In this document: positions 1 to 11,119 of the stretch, piece by piece
Position numbering within the stretch: position 1 is the stretch's first letter
Layout: each line of letters opens with the position of its first letter
Assembly: GCA_032871835.1 (NCBI GenBank)
Contig: CM065299.1
Span: 41,614,706-41,678,705, forward strand
Direction of reading: 5' to 3'
DNA length: 64,000 nucleotides
From: Dipteronia dyeriana
Lineage: Eukaryota > Streptophyta > Magnoliopsida > Sapindales > Sapindaceae
The notes under the pieces: model-generated
What the model saw: only the letters and a program-made list of their open reading frames with translations
Told to the model about the DNA's origin: nothing
Database searches by the model: none
Program-made: the position numbers and the translations under genes

Positions 1-385
1 TTTTCTTCATCAGCTTTATTCATCCGGATCTGATTGTTTCCCTAATAAGCATCCATACAACTGAGTAATTCATGACTTGATGTAACATCGACTAGTTGGT
101 CTATTCTTGGGAGTGGAAAACTGTATTTTGAGCAGTCTTTGTTCAGATTCGTGAAATCCACGCATATTATGCATTGGCCATTCTTCTTTTGGACCAAACC
201 ACATTTGCTACCCGTTGAGGATAATTGATTTCTCGGATTGACCCTACATTGAATAACTTCTCCACCTCCTGCTTGATCGCCTGACTTCTTTCGAGGTTGA
301 AAGATCTTCTCTTTTGTATCACAGGTCTCGCATTCGGATCCACCACCAAGTGATGTGATATTACTCGTGCGTCTATCCCCACCAT
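1..385 (-). pseudogene. G1 reverse transcriptase, N-terminal part (fragment)
   Basis: The minus-strand frame shows the segment upstream of the RT fingers (MVGIDARVISHH, then QKRRSFNLERSQAIKQEVEK), aligning with 32520-32690 of element G2. After a break near 200-170 the reading continues to the palm (start of the region corresponding to MNKADEEK) at base 1. The rest of RT, RNase H and integrase lies beyond the window. It is a broken fragment with no function of its own. Confidence 0.8.
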
Positions 386-802
386 GTCGTCATGACTCTA
401 TGCGAACACATCTTTGTATTCTCTGAGCAAACTGATAAGATCTAGTTTGATCTTCTCTTCTAAGTTGGCTCCAATTTTGATCTTCCTATTCGGCTCATCT
501 TCCTTTAAGACCATCTCCTATGTTAGTTCATTCTTTGACGTTTCCGGTTCCTCCCTTAGATCGAACTCGAACAACAGTGATTCTTCTTGCTTAATCTAAT
601 ATGGTTGAGTTAAAGTGCAAACTTGGTGTTCACTATTATCTCTGTCTTTGTAAACTGAGAGATTAGCTTTTCTGGTCATCTCCTACGATCCCTTGATTAT
701 TCCTACCCCCCATTTAGTCTGGAATTTAATCATCAGGACGTAGGTTACTGTTACCGCCTTTGTTTTGTTCAAGAAAGGTCAACCTAGTAGCGCATTATAA
801 GG

Positions 803-1140
803 CTAGTTGTCCAAATCTACCGCCATAAAGTCGAGTAGCACTATTTTCTGGCAAGGAGCTACTCTGATCTTCATGGGCAGCTTCGCTGTTCCAAGAGACC
901 TAACCTCGACTCCTCCAAATCCTCTAAGCAGGGTATGGAAATATTTCAAGTCCTTTCGATCCAATCTGAGCTGAGCATAAACAGCCACATTGAGGATGTC
1001 TGCCGAGCTACCATTGTCCACTAAAATTCTCCTGACTTTTCTATGGCCAATTCGGGCACTAATGATGAGAGCGTCGTTTGGTCGGACATCGACCCCATAT
1101 GAGTCAGCTTCAGTAAATATTATCGGGTCCCATCCTTTCT
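803..1140 (-). pseudogene. G1 retroviral-type aspartic protease
   Basis: The minus-strand frame contains the aspartic protease active-site motif in the Tat variant DNGSSADIL near 1000-1020, followed by the substrate-flap region RGFGGVEVRSLG and the strand VLLDFMAVDLDN. It matches the protease of G2 at 31846-32110 over its length. In a functional element this enzyme would cleave the Gag-Pol polyprotein. Confidence 0.8.
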
Positions 1141-1339
1141 TTATTCTCTTCGGATCATGTTCGATGGAATTAACGTCAAAATTCTATCTTGCTTCCACTG
1201 TTTCTCGAATTTCCTGAGTCTACTCTCGGTTACTTCTCCCAGTTGATGGTCCTCCGAAGATTGTTTGTATCACTTCATTCACCTCGGGACTGGCCCTTTT
1301 ATTCTGACCAGAATTATGATCTCTTGTCTTGGTTTCTTT

Positions 1340-1560
1340 CTAAATTTCTGGCTTCTCATCTTTCTTCAAAATTATATCTTGCAGATGTCCTTCTCGGATG
1401 AGGGTTTCTATATAGTCTCTGAGCTGGTAACATTTGGAGGTCTCGTGACCGACTTTCTTATGGAACCTGTAATATTTTGTCGTGTCTCGTCGAGCAAATT
1501 GCGACTGCCAACGTGGCTCCTTCACCAGATTTTTCTCTTCTAGTATTGCTAGGATCTCTT
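1340..1560 (-). pseudogene. G1 gag zinc-finger segment
   Basis: The frame reads FARRDTTKYYRFHKKVGHET then SKCYQLRDYIETLI, the single Tat-type CxFH-x4-GHxTxxC nucleocapsid finger. The first Cys of the finger is Tyr here (KYYRFH), whereas G2 at 31432-31510 keeps this Cys (KYCRFY) but has Tyr for the next His. The nucleic-acid-binding finger is therefore damaged in both copies at different residues. Confidence 0.7.
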
Positions 1561-1861
1561 CTTATCTTTTCCGAAGCGGGGTGTAGTTCATATATTTTCC
1601 TTGAATTTTTTCGCTAGTTTGGTCATTATTATGTCCATTTCCCTTGTCTTTGTTCCTCTCTTTGTTAGTTCCTTTTTTTTTCCCTTTATGGTTTTACGAC
1701 TTTGACTTGGCATCTTTTTGTTCGGGTTTACCCTCATGCATGTGACTACCTCTTGTCCCCAGCTCTTCTTCTTCCGCCAAGGCTTATCCGTCTGCCATAT
1801 CCATCATATCTACATATCTAGTTAGACGAGCCCATCTAAGGTCAAAAGACAAACGTCCATT

Positions 1862-2362
1862 CTACAAGTTATTTATGAACGCAACGATTATTGCTTCGTC
1901 ATTTGCGATGCCAATTTTTGAGACCGCCTGACCGAATCTTTCTATATACATCTTTAGCGACTCATCTTTCCCTTGTTTCAGATGAGAAAGGTAAGCTACC
2001 GATTTTTTCCAGTGTACATTCCCTAGAAATTGTCTTGAGAAGCTTCTACTCAACTCGCTGAAACTCCCAATACTTGCCGGAGGCAATCTCCCAAACCATC
2101 TTGAACTTGTATCCCCGAGAGTTTGTAGAAAATTAAGGCATAACAAAGGATCACTGTGGGATACTAGGTCATGGCGCTCTTATATCGTCTAACATGCTCT
2201 TTAGGATTTGAATCCTTTTTGAATTGTTCCACGTGTGGCATCCTGAATCTCTCCGGGAATGGCGTTCGCAGAATGTTTCTAGTAAAAAGGCTATCAGAAT
2301 CATCGTCAGACAACTCATTATATCAATATTGCCTAATAAACGCGTCCATTTGATACCTGTTG
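1862..2362 (-). pseudogene. G1 gag (capsid region)
   Basis: The minus-strand ORF holds a plant retrotransposon gag domain: LCLNFLQTLGDTSSRWFGRLPPASI, then FSELSRSFSRQFL, SVAYLSHLKQGKDESLKMYI and ERFGQAVSKI. The matching G2 segment is at 30760-31060. The reading is cut at 2362 by copia A and continues at 8963 toward the gag start at about 9649. Confidence 0.8.
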
Positions 2363-3065
2363 TGTTGGGATTATGCTCGATAGCAAGAGTATAATAATGT
2401 ATTTGACAATCTTTTCATATTAATAAAGTGATTTCTAGTTTAACAAATCTTATAGCATTTATAGTTTAATTATTATAATTGTCAAAAGTAAATAATCATA
2501 ATGTCAAAAGACTAAGAGAAAATGAGAATTGTTCATACATCTAGATATGTATAAGGTAAACACAATTCTTTAGTTAGTCTTGAATAACATTAACAACTTA
2601 AGATAAAGGTTGGGCTCCTTTATCTAGTCAAAGTTGTAGATTCTTTTGCTAGCATTTGAGTGGGATTAAATGTGTTACGATGAGTCTAAAATCATCAAAG
2701 TGTGGTATCTTTGGGCAAAAGAATCTAGTGTCTGGGTGCATTGATCTGGATCACAATGAAACACTTTATCTAGAACCGTCAATGGATAAAAGTTTTCATT
2801 TGAAGACAATCGAAGAGTCTATCTCAATCCTGAGATAAATGATGGACTTATGGTTGCAAGTGTTATCATTTGAGCTATCAATGAGTACGATTATAAAGTA
2901 TAGTCTATCATCGATAGTTTGGTGGTATTCATTTGTTAATAGAGGACTTCATTTATAGATATGGACATCTTGGCTCCATTTATTTAATGAGAGTAGAATA
3001 TCATCATATGGATGTTTTAAGGTATTGAATATTAAATCTTAACGTTAAGTTTTGAATAGTGTCTA
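2363..3065 (+). repeat. 5' LTR of copia A, truncated
   Basis: This aligns with 6739-7440 of the 3' LTR (TGTTGGGATT start, CATATGGATGTTTT near the end). The match stops at about 3060-3066, where the sequence jumps directly into gag coding sequence, so roughly 1.5 kb of LTR plus the primer-binding site and gag start are missing. Confidence 0.85.
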
Positions 3066-3610
3066 TTGGACAAGACTGCTACCGATATAATGATGTCTTT
3101 AGAGGAGATATTTGCTATGAGGACTAGGACGACTAAGAGAGAGGTAGTAACTGCTTTTATGAATATTAGGATGAAACCTGGACAGGGTGTGAAAGATCAC
3201 ATGATGAAAGTCATAGAACATCTCAACATTGTTGAACTGAATGGTGCTGAGATAGATGGTGAGACCAAAATTGACATGATTGTCAACTCACAATCAGATT
3301 CCTTTGATTAATTCAAGTTGGACTACACCTTGAATAATAAGGAATACGCCTTGCAAGGCCTGATGCAATATGTTCAAAGCACCGAGAAAATCCTTGCGAA
3401 AGGCAATGGTCAAGAGATTCATACCGTAGGTAAATTTGCTACTGTTAAGACCCGTAAGAAGGTCAAGAAACAACAGAAGAAAAAGCAATTAGGACCAACT
3501 GAGAAGGAGACAAAGAAAGTAACCAAGATCAAATGGAAGTGTTTCCTCTGTAAAGGGACATGGGAAAAGAAATTTCCCAAAGTCTCAAAACAAGAAGGAA
3601 GAAGGTAATA
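3066..3610 (+). pseudogene. Copia A gag
   Basis: Two frames give a copia gag (UBN2-type): EEIFAMRTRTTKREVVTAF, MNIRMKPGQGVKDHMMKVIE, then a basic stretch and a degenerate CCHC knuckle around KWKCFLCKGTWEKKFPK (about 3535-3580). A stop near 3309 and a frameshift before 3540 interrupt it. The N-terminus is lost through the 5' deletion. Confidence 0.75.
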
Positions 3611-3633
3611 TTAAATATCTTGAAACATGTTTT

Positions 3634-4080
3634 TTGGTGGATTCTATGGATTCTTGGATCAAAGACTCCGGAGCCACAAATCATGTTTGTTTTTCCTTAC
3701 AAGTGTTCAAGGAAATTAGAAGGCTTAATGAGAACGAATTCAACTTGTGTTTAGGCAATGAAGCGTTGGTGTCCGGTAGTTCAGTGGGAGATATTAGAAT
3801 TAGTTTAGATTCTTATAGGCATTTAGATTTAATAAACGTTTATTATGTACCTAAATTCAAGAGGAATTTAATTTCAGTTTCTTGTTTAAATAAAATTGGT
3901 TATTCGGTTACTTTTAATAAAGCTTTTATTATTAGTAATAATGACAAAATTATTTGTAAAGGTACATTGGAAAACGGTTTATTCTATTTGCATGGAAATA
4001 TCTCTCACTTGTTAGACATGGAATCAACGAAACCAAATCATAAAATAGTAAAACTATCAAAAGATGAAACCTACCTATGA
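3634..4080 (+). pseudogene. Copia A protease and start of GAG-pre-integrase region
   Basis: The reading MDSWIKDSGATNHVCFS carries the aspartic protease active site DSGAT. Downstream, VYYVPKFKRNLISVSCL and the strand that precedes the integrase zinc finger are as usual for Ty1/copia Pol. A TGA at about 4078-4080 ends the frame, but the same frame continues after it with the pre-integrase domain. Confidence 0.82.
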
Positions 4081-4896
4081 CATTTGCGCCTAGGTCATAT
4101 TAACCTTACTAGGATTAAAAGATTGGTTAATGACGGACCTCTAAGTGACTTAAAGGTTGATGATCTACCAACTTGTGAATCTTGTTTGGAAGGTAAAATG
4201 ACCAAAAGGTCGTTCACGACCAAAGGCACAAGAAACATCGAATGTTTAGGATTGATACACACTGATGTGTGTGGTCCTATGAACATTAAAGCTAGAGGTG
4301 GATATGAGTACTTCATCACTTTCACAAATGATTAATCAAGATTTGGATATGTGTATCTCATGAGACATAAGTCAGATGCTTTTGACATGTTCAAAGCATT
4401 TAAAGCTAAAGTGGAAAATCATCTTGAGAAAAGCATAAAAATCTTGAGGTCTGATCACGGTGGAGAATATCTATCTGCTGAGTTTCAGCAATATCTTATT
4501 GATAATGAGAAAATTTCTCAGTTTTATGCACCAGGTACACCTCAACAAAATGGGGTGGTAAAAATGAGAAATAAAACTCGTTTAGACATGGTTAGGTCTA
4601 TGTTGAGTTATTCAACACTTCCTAATTCTTTTTGGGGATATGCTTTACAAATTGCCATGTATATTCTAAACGATATACCATCTAAGTCGGTTCCTAAAAC
4701 ACCGCATGAGTTATGGACTGAGCGAAAGCCTAGTTTACAACACTTAAGGATATTTGGATGTCCTACGCACGTGTTAAAAGGAAAGACAGAAAAGTTAGAG
4801 TCCCGTTTAGAAACATGCATATTTGTAGGTATCCAAAAATTACAAAAGGATATTATTTCTATAGTCCTTAAGATCTTAAAGCATTTGTTTCGATAA
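4081..4896 (+). pseudogene. Copia A integrase
   Basis: After the stop, HLRLGHINLTRIKRLVNDG and LPTCESCLEGKMTK form the HHCC pre-integrase zinc region. The catalytic core follows with HTDVCGP (first Asp), [10 protein letters not shown] (second Asp) and [13 protein letters not shown] (region of the catalytic Glu, here reading V-V-K after NG, so the usual Glu appears altered). A stop at about 4333 and a frame break near 4895 disrupt it. Confidence 0.82.
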
Positions 4897-5154
4897 ATGC
4901 TAAATTTTTGGAAGAGGACTATATGAATAATTTTGTTCCTAAAAGTATAATTGTCATGAATGAGCTTTTAGGAGACACAATTCCACAAGAGGTTTCACAA
5001 CCAAGCCCAATTGTAAGTTCCGTACCAACACAAGATCAATGATCTACCATACCTCGTCGTGGTAGGAGGGTTAGTAAACAACCCAAAAGATACATAGGTC
5101 TAGAAGAATCTGTAGAGAATCTGTAGAGAATCTCCCGGACGACGATGATCCCTA

Positions 5155-5995
5155 TACGTACAAGAAAGCAATGGAAGATGTTGATTGTCGCCATTGGCAA
5201 AAGGCAATGCAATCCGAAATTGAATCTATGTTTAGAAACAAAGTTTGGTCTCTTGTAGATCTGCCTAAAGAGATAAAACCCATTAGGTGCAAGTAGGTAT
5301 ACAAGAGGAAAAGAGAAATAGATGGAAAGGTGGAAACCTTTAAAGCTAGATTGGTAGCTAAAGGTTATACACAGAAGAAAGGTATTGATTATAAAGAAAC
5401 CTTCTCTCATGTGGCCATGCTTAAATCCGTTAGGATACTCTTATTTAGTGTGACATCTCTAGACTTAGACATTCGGCAAATGAACGTCAAGACAACTTTC
5501 CTTAATGGAAGTCTTGACAAAAGCATATATATGATGCAACCAGAAGGATTCATTAAAAAAAGGTCAAGAGGAAAAGGTATGCAAGTTGCAAAGATCCATA
5601 TATGGATTGAAACAAACATCCAGATCCTGAAACATAAGGTTCTATCAAGCCGTGAAAAGTTTTGGATTTATTTAAAACCTTGATGAACCTTGTGTATACA
5701 AAAGGATTAAAGGCGACAAGTTGGTTTTCCTAGTTCTTTACGTTGATGATATACTACTCATCGAAAATGATATAGGTGTATTGACATCAGTAAAAGAATG
5801 GTTAGCAAAACAATTTGCTATAAAGGACTTAGAAGAAGCAAGTTATATTCTTGGTATCCAAGTCATAAGGGATAGAAAGAATAGAACAATTGCATTATCC
5901 CAAGCTTCATACATAGATAAAATCTTGTCTAGGTTTTCCATGCAAGATTCCAATAAAGGTATGTTACCTTTCAAACATGGAATCTAACTTTCTAA
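5155..5995 (+). pseudogene. Copia A reverse transcriptase
   Basis: Recognisable segments are MFRNKVWSLVDLP, ETFKARLVAKGYTQKKGIDY, ETFSHVAMLKSVRILL, MNVKTTFLNGSLD and the catalytic box VLYVDDILLIEND at about 5735-5770, intact. Stop codons (about 5295 and 5680) and frame changes split it. It lies between integrase and RNase H as expected for Ty1/copia. Confidence 0.85.
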
Positions 5996-6032
5996 GGAAC
6001 AAGCTCCTAAGAATGAGCATGAAGAGCAATTC

Positions 6033-6695
6033 ATGAGTAGAGTTCCATATGATTCAGCAGTTGGAAGCCTCATGTATGCAATGCTCTGCACTAGACCAGA
6101 TATTTGTTTTGATGTGGGCATAGTTAGCAGGTTTCAATCGAAACCTGGTCCTGATCACTGGACGGCAGTCAAGCATATTTTCAAGTATCTCAGGAGAACG
6201 GGAGATTATATGCTTGTATACTCTAAAGGGGATTTAATTCTCGTTGGGTATACAGATTCTGATTTTTAGTCAGATTTTTACTCCAAGAGATCAACATTAG
6301 GATCTGTGTTTACTATTGGAGGAGGGGCAGTCATATGGAAGAGTATCAAGCAATCTTATATTGTCGATTCCACCATGGAAGCCGAGTATGTTGCCGCATG
6401 CGAGACTGCTAAAGAGGCTGCCTGGCTCCGCCAATTCTTGATTGACTTGGAAGTGGTTCTTGATGCGAATAAGCAGATAATTATCTATTGTGACAATAGT
6501 GGAGCAGTGGCTAATTCGAGAGAACCAAGAAGTCATAAGAGAGGGAAACACATTGAAAGAAAGTATCACATTCTGAGAGATATTATGAATAGGGGTGACG
6601 TGACGATTACCAAGATCGCGTCAGCAGATAATCTAGCGGATCACTTTACAAAGGCTCTTCCACAAAAGAGTTTTGATGGGCATCTAGGAACATAA
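6033..6695 (+). pseudogene. Copia A RT thumb and RNase H
   Basis: Two frames joined by one stop near 6268 read YDSAVGSLMYAMLCTRPDIC, then STMEAEYVAACETAKEAAWL, CDNSGAVANSREPRSHKRGK and ADNLADHFTKALPQKSF. These are the copia RNase H landmarks (MEAEY, CDN, H-x3-KHI, D-x3-KxL). The end lies about 40 bp before the polypurine tract and the 3' LTR. Confidence 0.85.
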
Positions 6696-6738
6696 GAATG
6701 AGAGATATGACACATTTGCTATAGAGCAAGTGGGAGAT

Positions 6739-7904
6739 TGCTGGGATTATGTTCGATAGCAAGAGTATAATAATGTATTTGACAATCTTTTCATATTAAT
6801 AAAGTGATTTCTAGTTTAACGAATCTTATAGCATTTATAGTTTAATTATTATAATAGTCAAAAGTAAATAATCATAAGGTCAAACGACTATGAGAAAAGA
6901 AGAATTGTTCATACATCTAGATATGTATGAGGTAGTTAGTCTTGAATAATATTCACAACTTAAGATAAAGGTTGGGCACCTTTATCTTGTCAAAGTTGTA
7001 GATTCTTTTGCTAGCATTTGAGTGGGATCAAATGTGTTATGATGAGTCTAAAATCATCAAAGTGTGGTGTCTTTGGACAAAAGAATCTAGTGCATCGAGT
7101 GTATTGAATTGGATCACAATGAAGAACCTTATCTAGAACCGTCAGTGGATATAAGTTTTCATTTGAAGACAATCGGAGAGTCTATCTCAATCCTGAGATA
7201 AATGATGGACTTATGGTTGCAAGTATTATCATTTGAGCTATCAATGAATACGATTATAAAGTATAGTCTATCCTCAATAATTTGGTGGTATTAATTTGTA
7301 ATCGATAGAGGACTTCATTTATAGATATGAACATCATGGCTCTATTTATTAAATGAGAGTAGAATATCATCATATGGATGTTTTGAGGTATTGGATATTA
7401 AATCTTAACGTTAAGTTTTCAATAGTGTCTATTGAAACATGGCTTCTGGACAAGTCAAAATATCCAATATCAAAATGTGGTCATATGAGTAAATATGGTA
7501 ACTTGGAGAGCTATAGGCGGTCTATGAGCTCTTGGTGATTACTGATATTCTTCACGAGGATACATTTTCTCCAATAAGGTTTTCTAGGGTATGAGTAAGA
7601 AATATTAACTTATTCTTTCTTTATTTAAGAGTTCAATTTTAGTTATTTAGTGGAATGAACTAAAATTAATAGATCGGACCTAAGTGAATCATTTGTTGAC
7701 TGTGATTGGGTTGTGTCTATTGGAGCTTAAATTTAGATAGCTCGCCAAGATCCCCAATCCACACGAACTTGTATGGATCACTTGATATATTCTACCAGAC
7801 CAATTTAAGGGTCCATCTAGAATTGTATTGAGGCATGTTGACTTGTTTCTTTTTATAAGAATTGGTCTAGTCCACATGTGGACTTTTTATTAAGGTGCAA
7901 TGGA

Positions 7905-7947
<43 letters not shown>

Positions 7948-8962
7948 ATGGCCCATATATGGTGTTGGGCAGCAAAGCTATATAGTTTAGCTTAATTATA
8001 TTATTTTTATTTTATTATTAATTAAATGAAAATTAATTAGTTTGGTAATTAATTAATTATTTAATTAAAAGTCAAATTCTTTGTCTAGTAGAAGAAAGTC
8101 TCCTAATATTATACTATTGTTGGTAGTATAATTAATATTAAAGACTATATTTGATAAGTAGATAAATAAAATAAAGTATTTATCTAGTCAAATTAGGAAA
8201 TCTTTAATATGGTCACAAATACACTATTGAGTTGGATTAGGAGTCTTGGTGTAGGAAAGAATTCGTTTTGGAAAAAGATTATTGGTCACCAAGTAAATTC
8301 ACCTAAGGATAGGATTCTTACCCGCCACGTAAATCTTTCTTAGGAAAGGATTTGTGACCCTATATATACAACCTAGTGAATTTCGGCCAGCCTTATGTTT
8401 TTATGAGTAAAAAATTTCGGCCAAGCAAGAGAGAATTTTAAGGGAGAAAATTTTAGTTTTTTACTCTAGACAAAATTCGGTCAACTCAGAAATATAGGGT
8501 GTGAATTCTGCCAACTAGAGAAAAAAAGGAGAACGTTTTTAATTTCGATAGTACACTAGTATCCTTTACATCAAAATGGTTTTGTGTACAAAATCGAATC
8601 GGGTTCACGCGAGTTTCAATCAAGTAGATTGATAATTCACAAGTGACAGGACGTTCTTGAATTTTTCTCTTGGAGGATTATTGTGACTAACAAAGAGAAA
8701 GATTTGTTTGTTTCCATCCTCAAGTATACAATTTAAGGAAAGGGAGCCCACAATCCTAGGTGATTCACGTTCGTGATTGGATTGGAAGATCTTACGGATT
8801 CAATTCGGCGCTAGTTCAATCGTCACAAGAAAAAGGTACGATACTTTTATATACATCAATTAATCTAGGGTTAATGTTCTTGTTATTAAAAGGGACAATT
8901 TTTATTTATACCGAAACCTTAATTTCAATTTTTCACGCTTCCGTTTCACGATTTTCCCTACA
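6739..8962 (+). repeat. 3' LTR of copia A (2224 bp)
   Basis: It begins TGCTGGGATTATG right after the purine run GTGGGAGA and ends CCCTACA before the TSD TGTTG. It is homologous to the truncated 5' LTR and to the copy at 46187-48310. A perfect (AT)n run occupies about 7907-7941 and is absent from the copy at 46 kb. A TATA-like stretch (TATATATAC) lies near 8350, where transcription of such an LTR could start. Confidence 0.9.
7907..7941. repeat. (AT)n microsatellite in the copia A 3' LTR
   Basis: About 17 perfect AT dinucleotides in a row. The related LTR near 47375 has only a few AT units at this place, so the run expanded after the copies diverged. Confidence 0.95.
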
Positions 8963-9693
8963 TGTTGTTCTCGACTTCTCGGGTCAGGCTCAGAATCACG
9001 ATATCTCTATCGTCCACCGTCTCTCCCTGATGGTCCACCCGTCATGTGATTGTCATAGCAGTCATCATCTCCTCTTCATCTTGCCCTCGAGTCTCATGGG
9101 TTAACCCTTGCATGTGTGTGGTTCCATGGTGAAGTTTACGATGATGTTGGTCACTGCCTTCTGATGACGATGACCGATCTCTTTACCGATCATATTTACG
9201 GTGCCTATCATTGCTCGCTTGACCATGGTTTCATCTTTGGTAGGGTCGTTCTTCTACGGGTGTTTCACTATCCTTGTCCTGGTTATGCGTCGTACCCCTA
9301 GTCTGGTTGACAGAATCTTAGTTCCTAATGGCTATTAGTGCATCAAATTCTGACCCAACCACAATTGATCGGAGCCTATGGGGTGATGGAGGGTTTGGCG
9401 GATGTGCCTCTCCTACCCCAATAGATCTATTTCTTCTTGCGTCGCATCTGTCAATAATTGCGGCAATACGTCACAAAAGTGACGTGTTATGTTCTCGCTG
9501 GTAGGTGGGACTTGCTGGATGCCAGCTAGGGATATACCTGTTGGCTCCTGGTGGTTGTGGTGGGATCTTGAGTGGTTCCGCCTTTATGAGCATTATCTGG
9601 AGATTTCAGGATGTCCCTAGAACTGTCCTTACTTCCACTACCAACCATCGTTTAAACCGACCGGATGTTCGGCCCCCTCCTTCTAGCGCCAAT
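8963..9693 (-). pseudogene. G1 gag N-terminal part and leader, with primer-binding site
   Basis: On the minus strand a gag start (MVGSGSK) begins at about 9649, homologous to the G2 start MTGSRSSSG at 29944. It runs leftward with several stops to the copia A insertion. The primer-binding site is the complement of 9674-9691 (TGGCGCTAGAAGGAGGGG read on the minus strand), two bases inside the LTR. G2 has the same site. Confidence 0.75.
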
Positions 9694-10593
9694 TGTTGAT
9701 GTCTATTTCTTGATGGTCAAAAAAGTCAATAGTGTTGGATTTGGTTATGACCAGTTAAAAGAGAAAGAGAAAGAGAAAGAGAGTGCAATTGATATGTTAG
9801 TGACACGAGTTTACGTGATAAAACTCTGATGATCGGAGAAACGTCCACGGGTGGTTGAATGACAAACCAAGCTAAATCCACTATTGGATAATCAGTTACA
9901 CCACTCGATCTCTCTTTTCTCTCTCTTACAGTGATTTCTTCTCTATTCTGTTTACCGTTTTGCCTATCTTTTTTTTTGTATCTCTCTCCTTTATAATAAG
10001 ATTATGGGTCTATTTATACATGCATAAAACCTTAATCCGTGTTGTACAAGTAAAAGAAACTGTATTTAATTGAGACTGGTTGCTTGGTGAAGTTGTTTGT
10101 CTTCTTTCTTGTTTCTGAGATCTCATGGATCGAATATGAATCATCATGGGATTCTAGTGGCACAGTCCGTTTAGGACTTATTTCCTTATCGGTGTGCAGT
10201 ATTATAGAAGAATAGAGTTATTACTTAACTTGGAATCCTTTCCTGTTTGGTGTTTTAACCTTCTAGAAACTTTCTAAACTCTTTCCTCCTTTGATACGGG
10301 GGATGAAATACAGATGTTTGCATACCGGAGTATGATTCTAGATTCTAGATTCTTTCTTGGGCTTATTCACGTATGTGGATCGAGTATCGAACATCTTTAT
10401 TCGGGTTTCTTGTGCTGTCTCGAGTAGAACATAATCTGTCGAGTACCGGTATTCGGGCTTACTCGGGTTCTTATTCTTTAGTAATGTCACAGATAGTGTC
10501 TAGATGCTAGCTCGGATGCTCATCTGGCAATCTTTTTAGGGGATTGTCTTACCTGTCAGTGTCGTGCACATCTAATAAAATATACATATAACA
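9694..10593 (-). repeat. 5' LTR of G1 (minus strand, 900 bp)
   Basis: The complement aligns with the 29-kb LTR of G2, including the shared segment around CCACGGGTGG (about 9850) and the terminal CAACA. On the plus strand it starts TGTTGATG at 9694 and ends ACATATAACA at 10593. It shows clearly more differences from the G2 LTRs than those show from each other, so it is an older or different subfamily copy. Confidence 0.85.
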
Positions 10594-11119
10594 ATTGTTG
10601 AAAATGATTTTGAATTGATTAAAAACAATATTTGCAATAAAATATAAACAATTGAATATTTAAGAGTTGAAAGAGAATAGAAGATTCATAAAAAAAAAGA
10701 ATTGAAGAGAATTAGATAGAATTGAGAGAGAATTGGTGTGAGGAGAAATGATTTTTTTTTGGGAGGGGGGTATTTATAGGAAAAAGTGAGAAAAGAAAAA
10801 AAAACAAACAAAAAAAATATTTTGGCCGTTGGGTCCAACGACCAGGTGACATCAGAATCGGTAAAAGAAAATTTCAAAATTTATATATATATATATATAT
10901 AAAGTTGTTGGAACCAGTGGTTCCAAAATCGAAACTGAACTGTTAGTTTCAGTTCGTGTTTTTTTAAAAGGAATCAGAATCGGAATCGTAAGGTTCACAG
11001 TTCCGTTTTCGATTCAAGTTTTTTTCTTACAGTTACGGTTCAGTTCCATGGTTTAAACCGAACCGCAGTCATGTTTAGTCTCAGCACTTGCCTCACTAAC
11101 CAATCCAATGTTCTATACT
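10594..11119. mobile_element. Probable hAT-type transposon end fragment
   Basis: The stretch holds a palindrome CGTTGGGTCCAACG at about 10826, an (AT)n run at 10880-10902, and many short repeats of the type GGTTC/GAACC and TTCAGTTC with GAACCGCAG at the right. Subterminal GGTTCCGGTT-like repeats with a GTTGGG-CCAACG palindrome are typical of plant hAT elements. A TATA-like GTATTTATAGG (10769) would read leftward. No terminal inverted repeat or TSD is visible, and the solo LTR at 11120 cuts its right side, so the call is tentative. Confidence 0.4.

Larger units (their letters stand above)
1..2362 (-). mobile_element. Tat-lineage Ty3/gypsy element G1, 3' part (gag C-terminus to RT), minus strand
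   Basis: Read on the minus strand, this stretch gives in order a gag domain, a gag zinc-finger segment, an aspartic protease and the start of reverse transcriptase, closely matching the plus-strand element at 29-41 kb. The coding order runs right to left and leaves the window at base 1 inside the RT palm. The gag sequence stops at 2362, where copia A is inserted, and resumes at 8963. Stops and frameshifts interrupt all frames. The assignment rests on internal similarity to G2 and is firm; the Tat lineage is inferred from G2. Confidence 0.88.
2363..8962 (+). mobile_element. Ty1/copia element A, inserted in G1 gag; TSD TGTTG
   Basis: The element starts with TGTTGGGATTATGC and ends with TTTTCCCTACA. 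Flanking 5-bp repeats TGTTG (2358-2362 and 8963-8967) are identical, which fixes both ends. Inside, the order gag, protease, integrase, RT, RNase H is the Ty1/copia order. The purine tract GTGGGAGA sits just before the 3' LTR. The 5' LTR is only about 700 bp against 2224 bp for the 3' LTR, so the LTR remainder, primer site and start of gag are deleted. Several stop codons break the polyprotein, although the RT YVDD box is intact. Confidence 0.93.

Noticed and set aside
5036..5410. A 124-codon minus-strand ORF in copia A
   Set aside because: It is the complement of the copia A reverse transcriptase region and has no domain of its own.
7353..7538. A 61-codon ORF in the copia A LTR, repeated at 46816-47040
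   Set aside because: It recurs only because the LTR recurs; the frame is broken in the 5' LTR and no start context or domain supports it.
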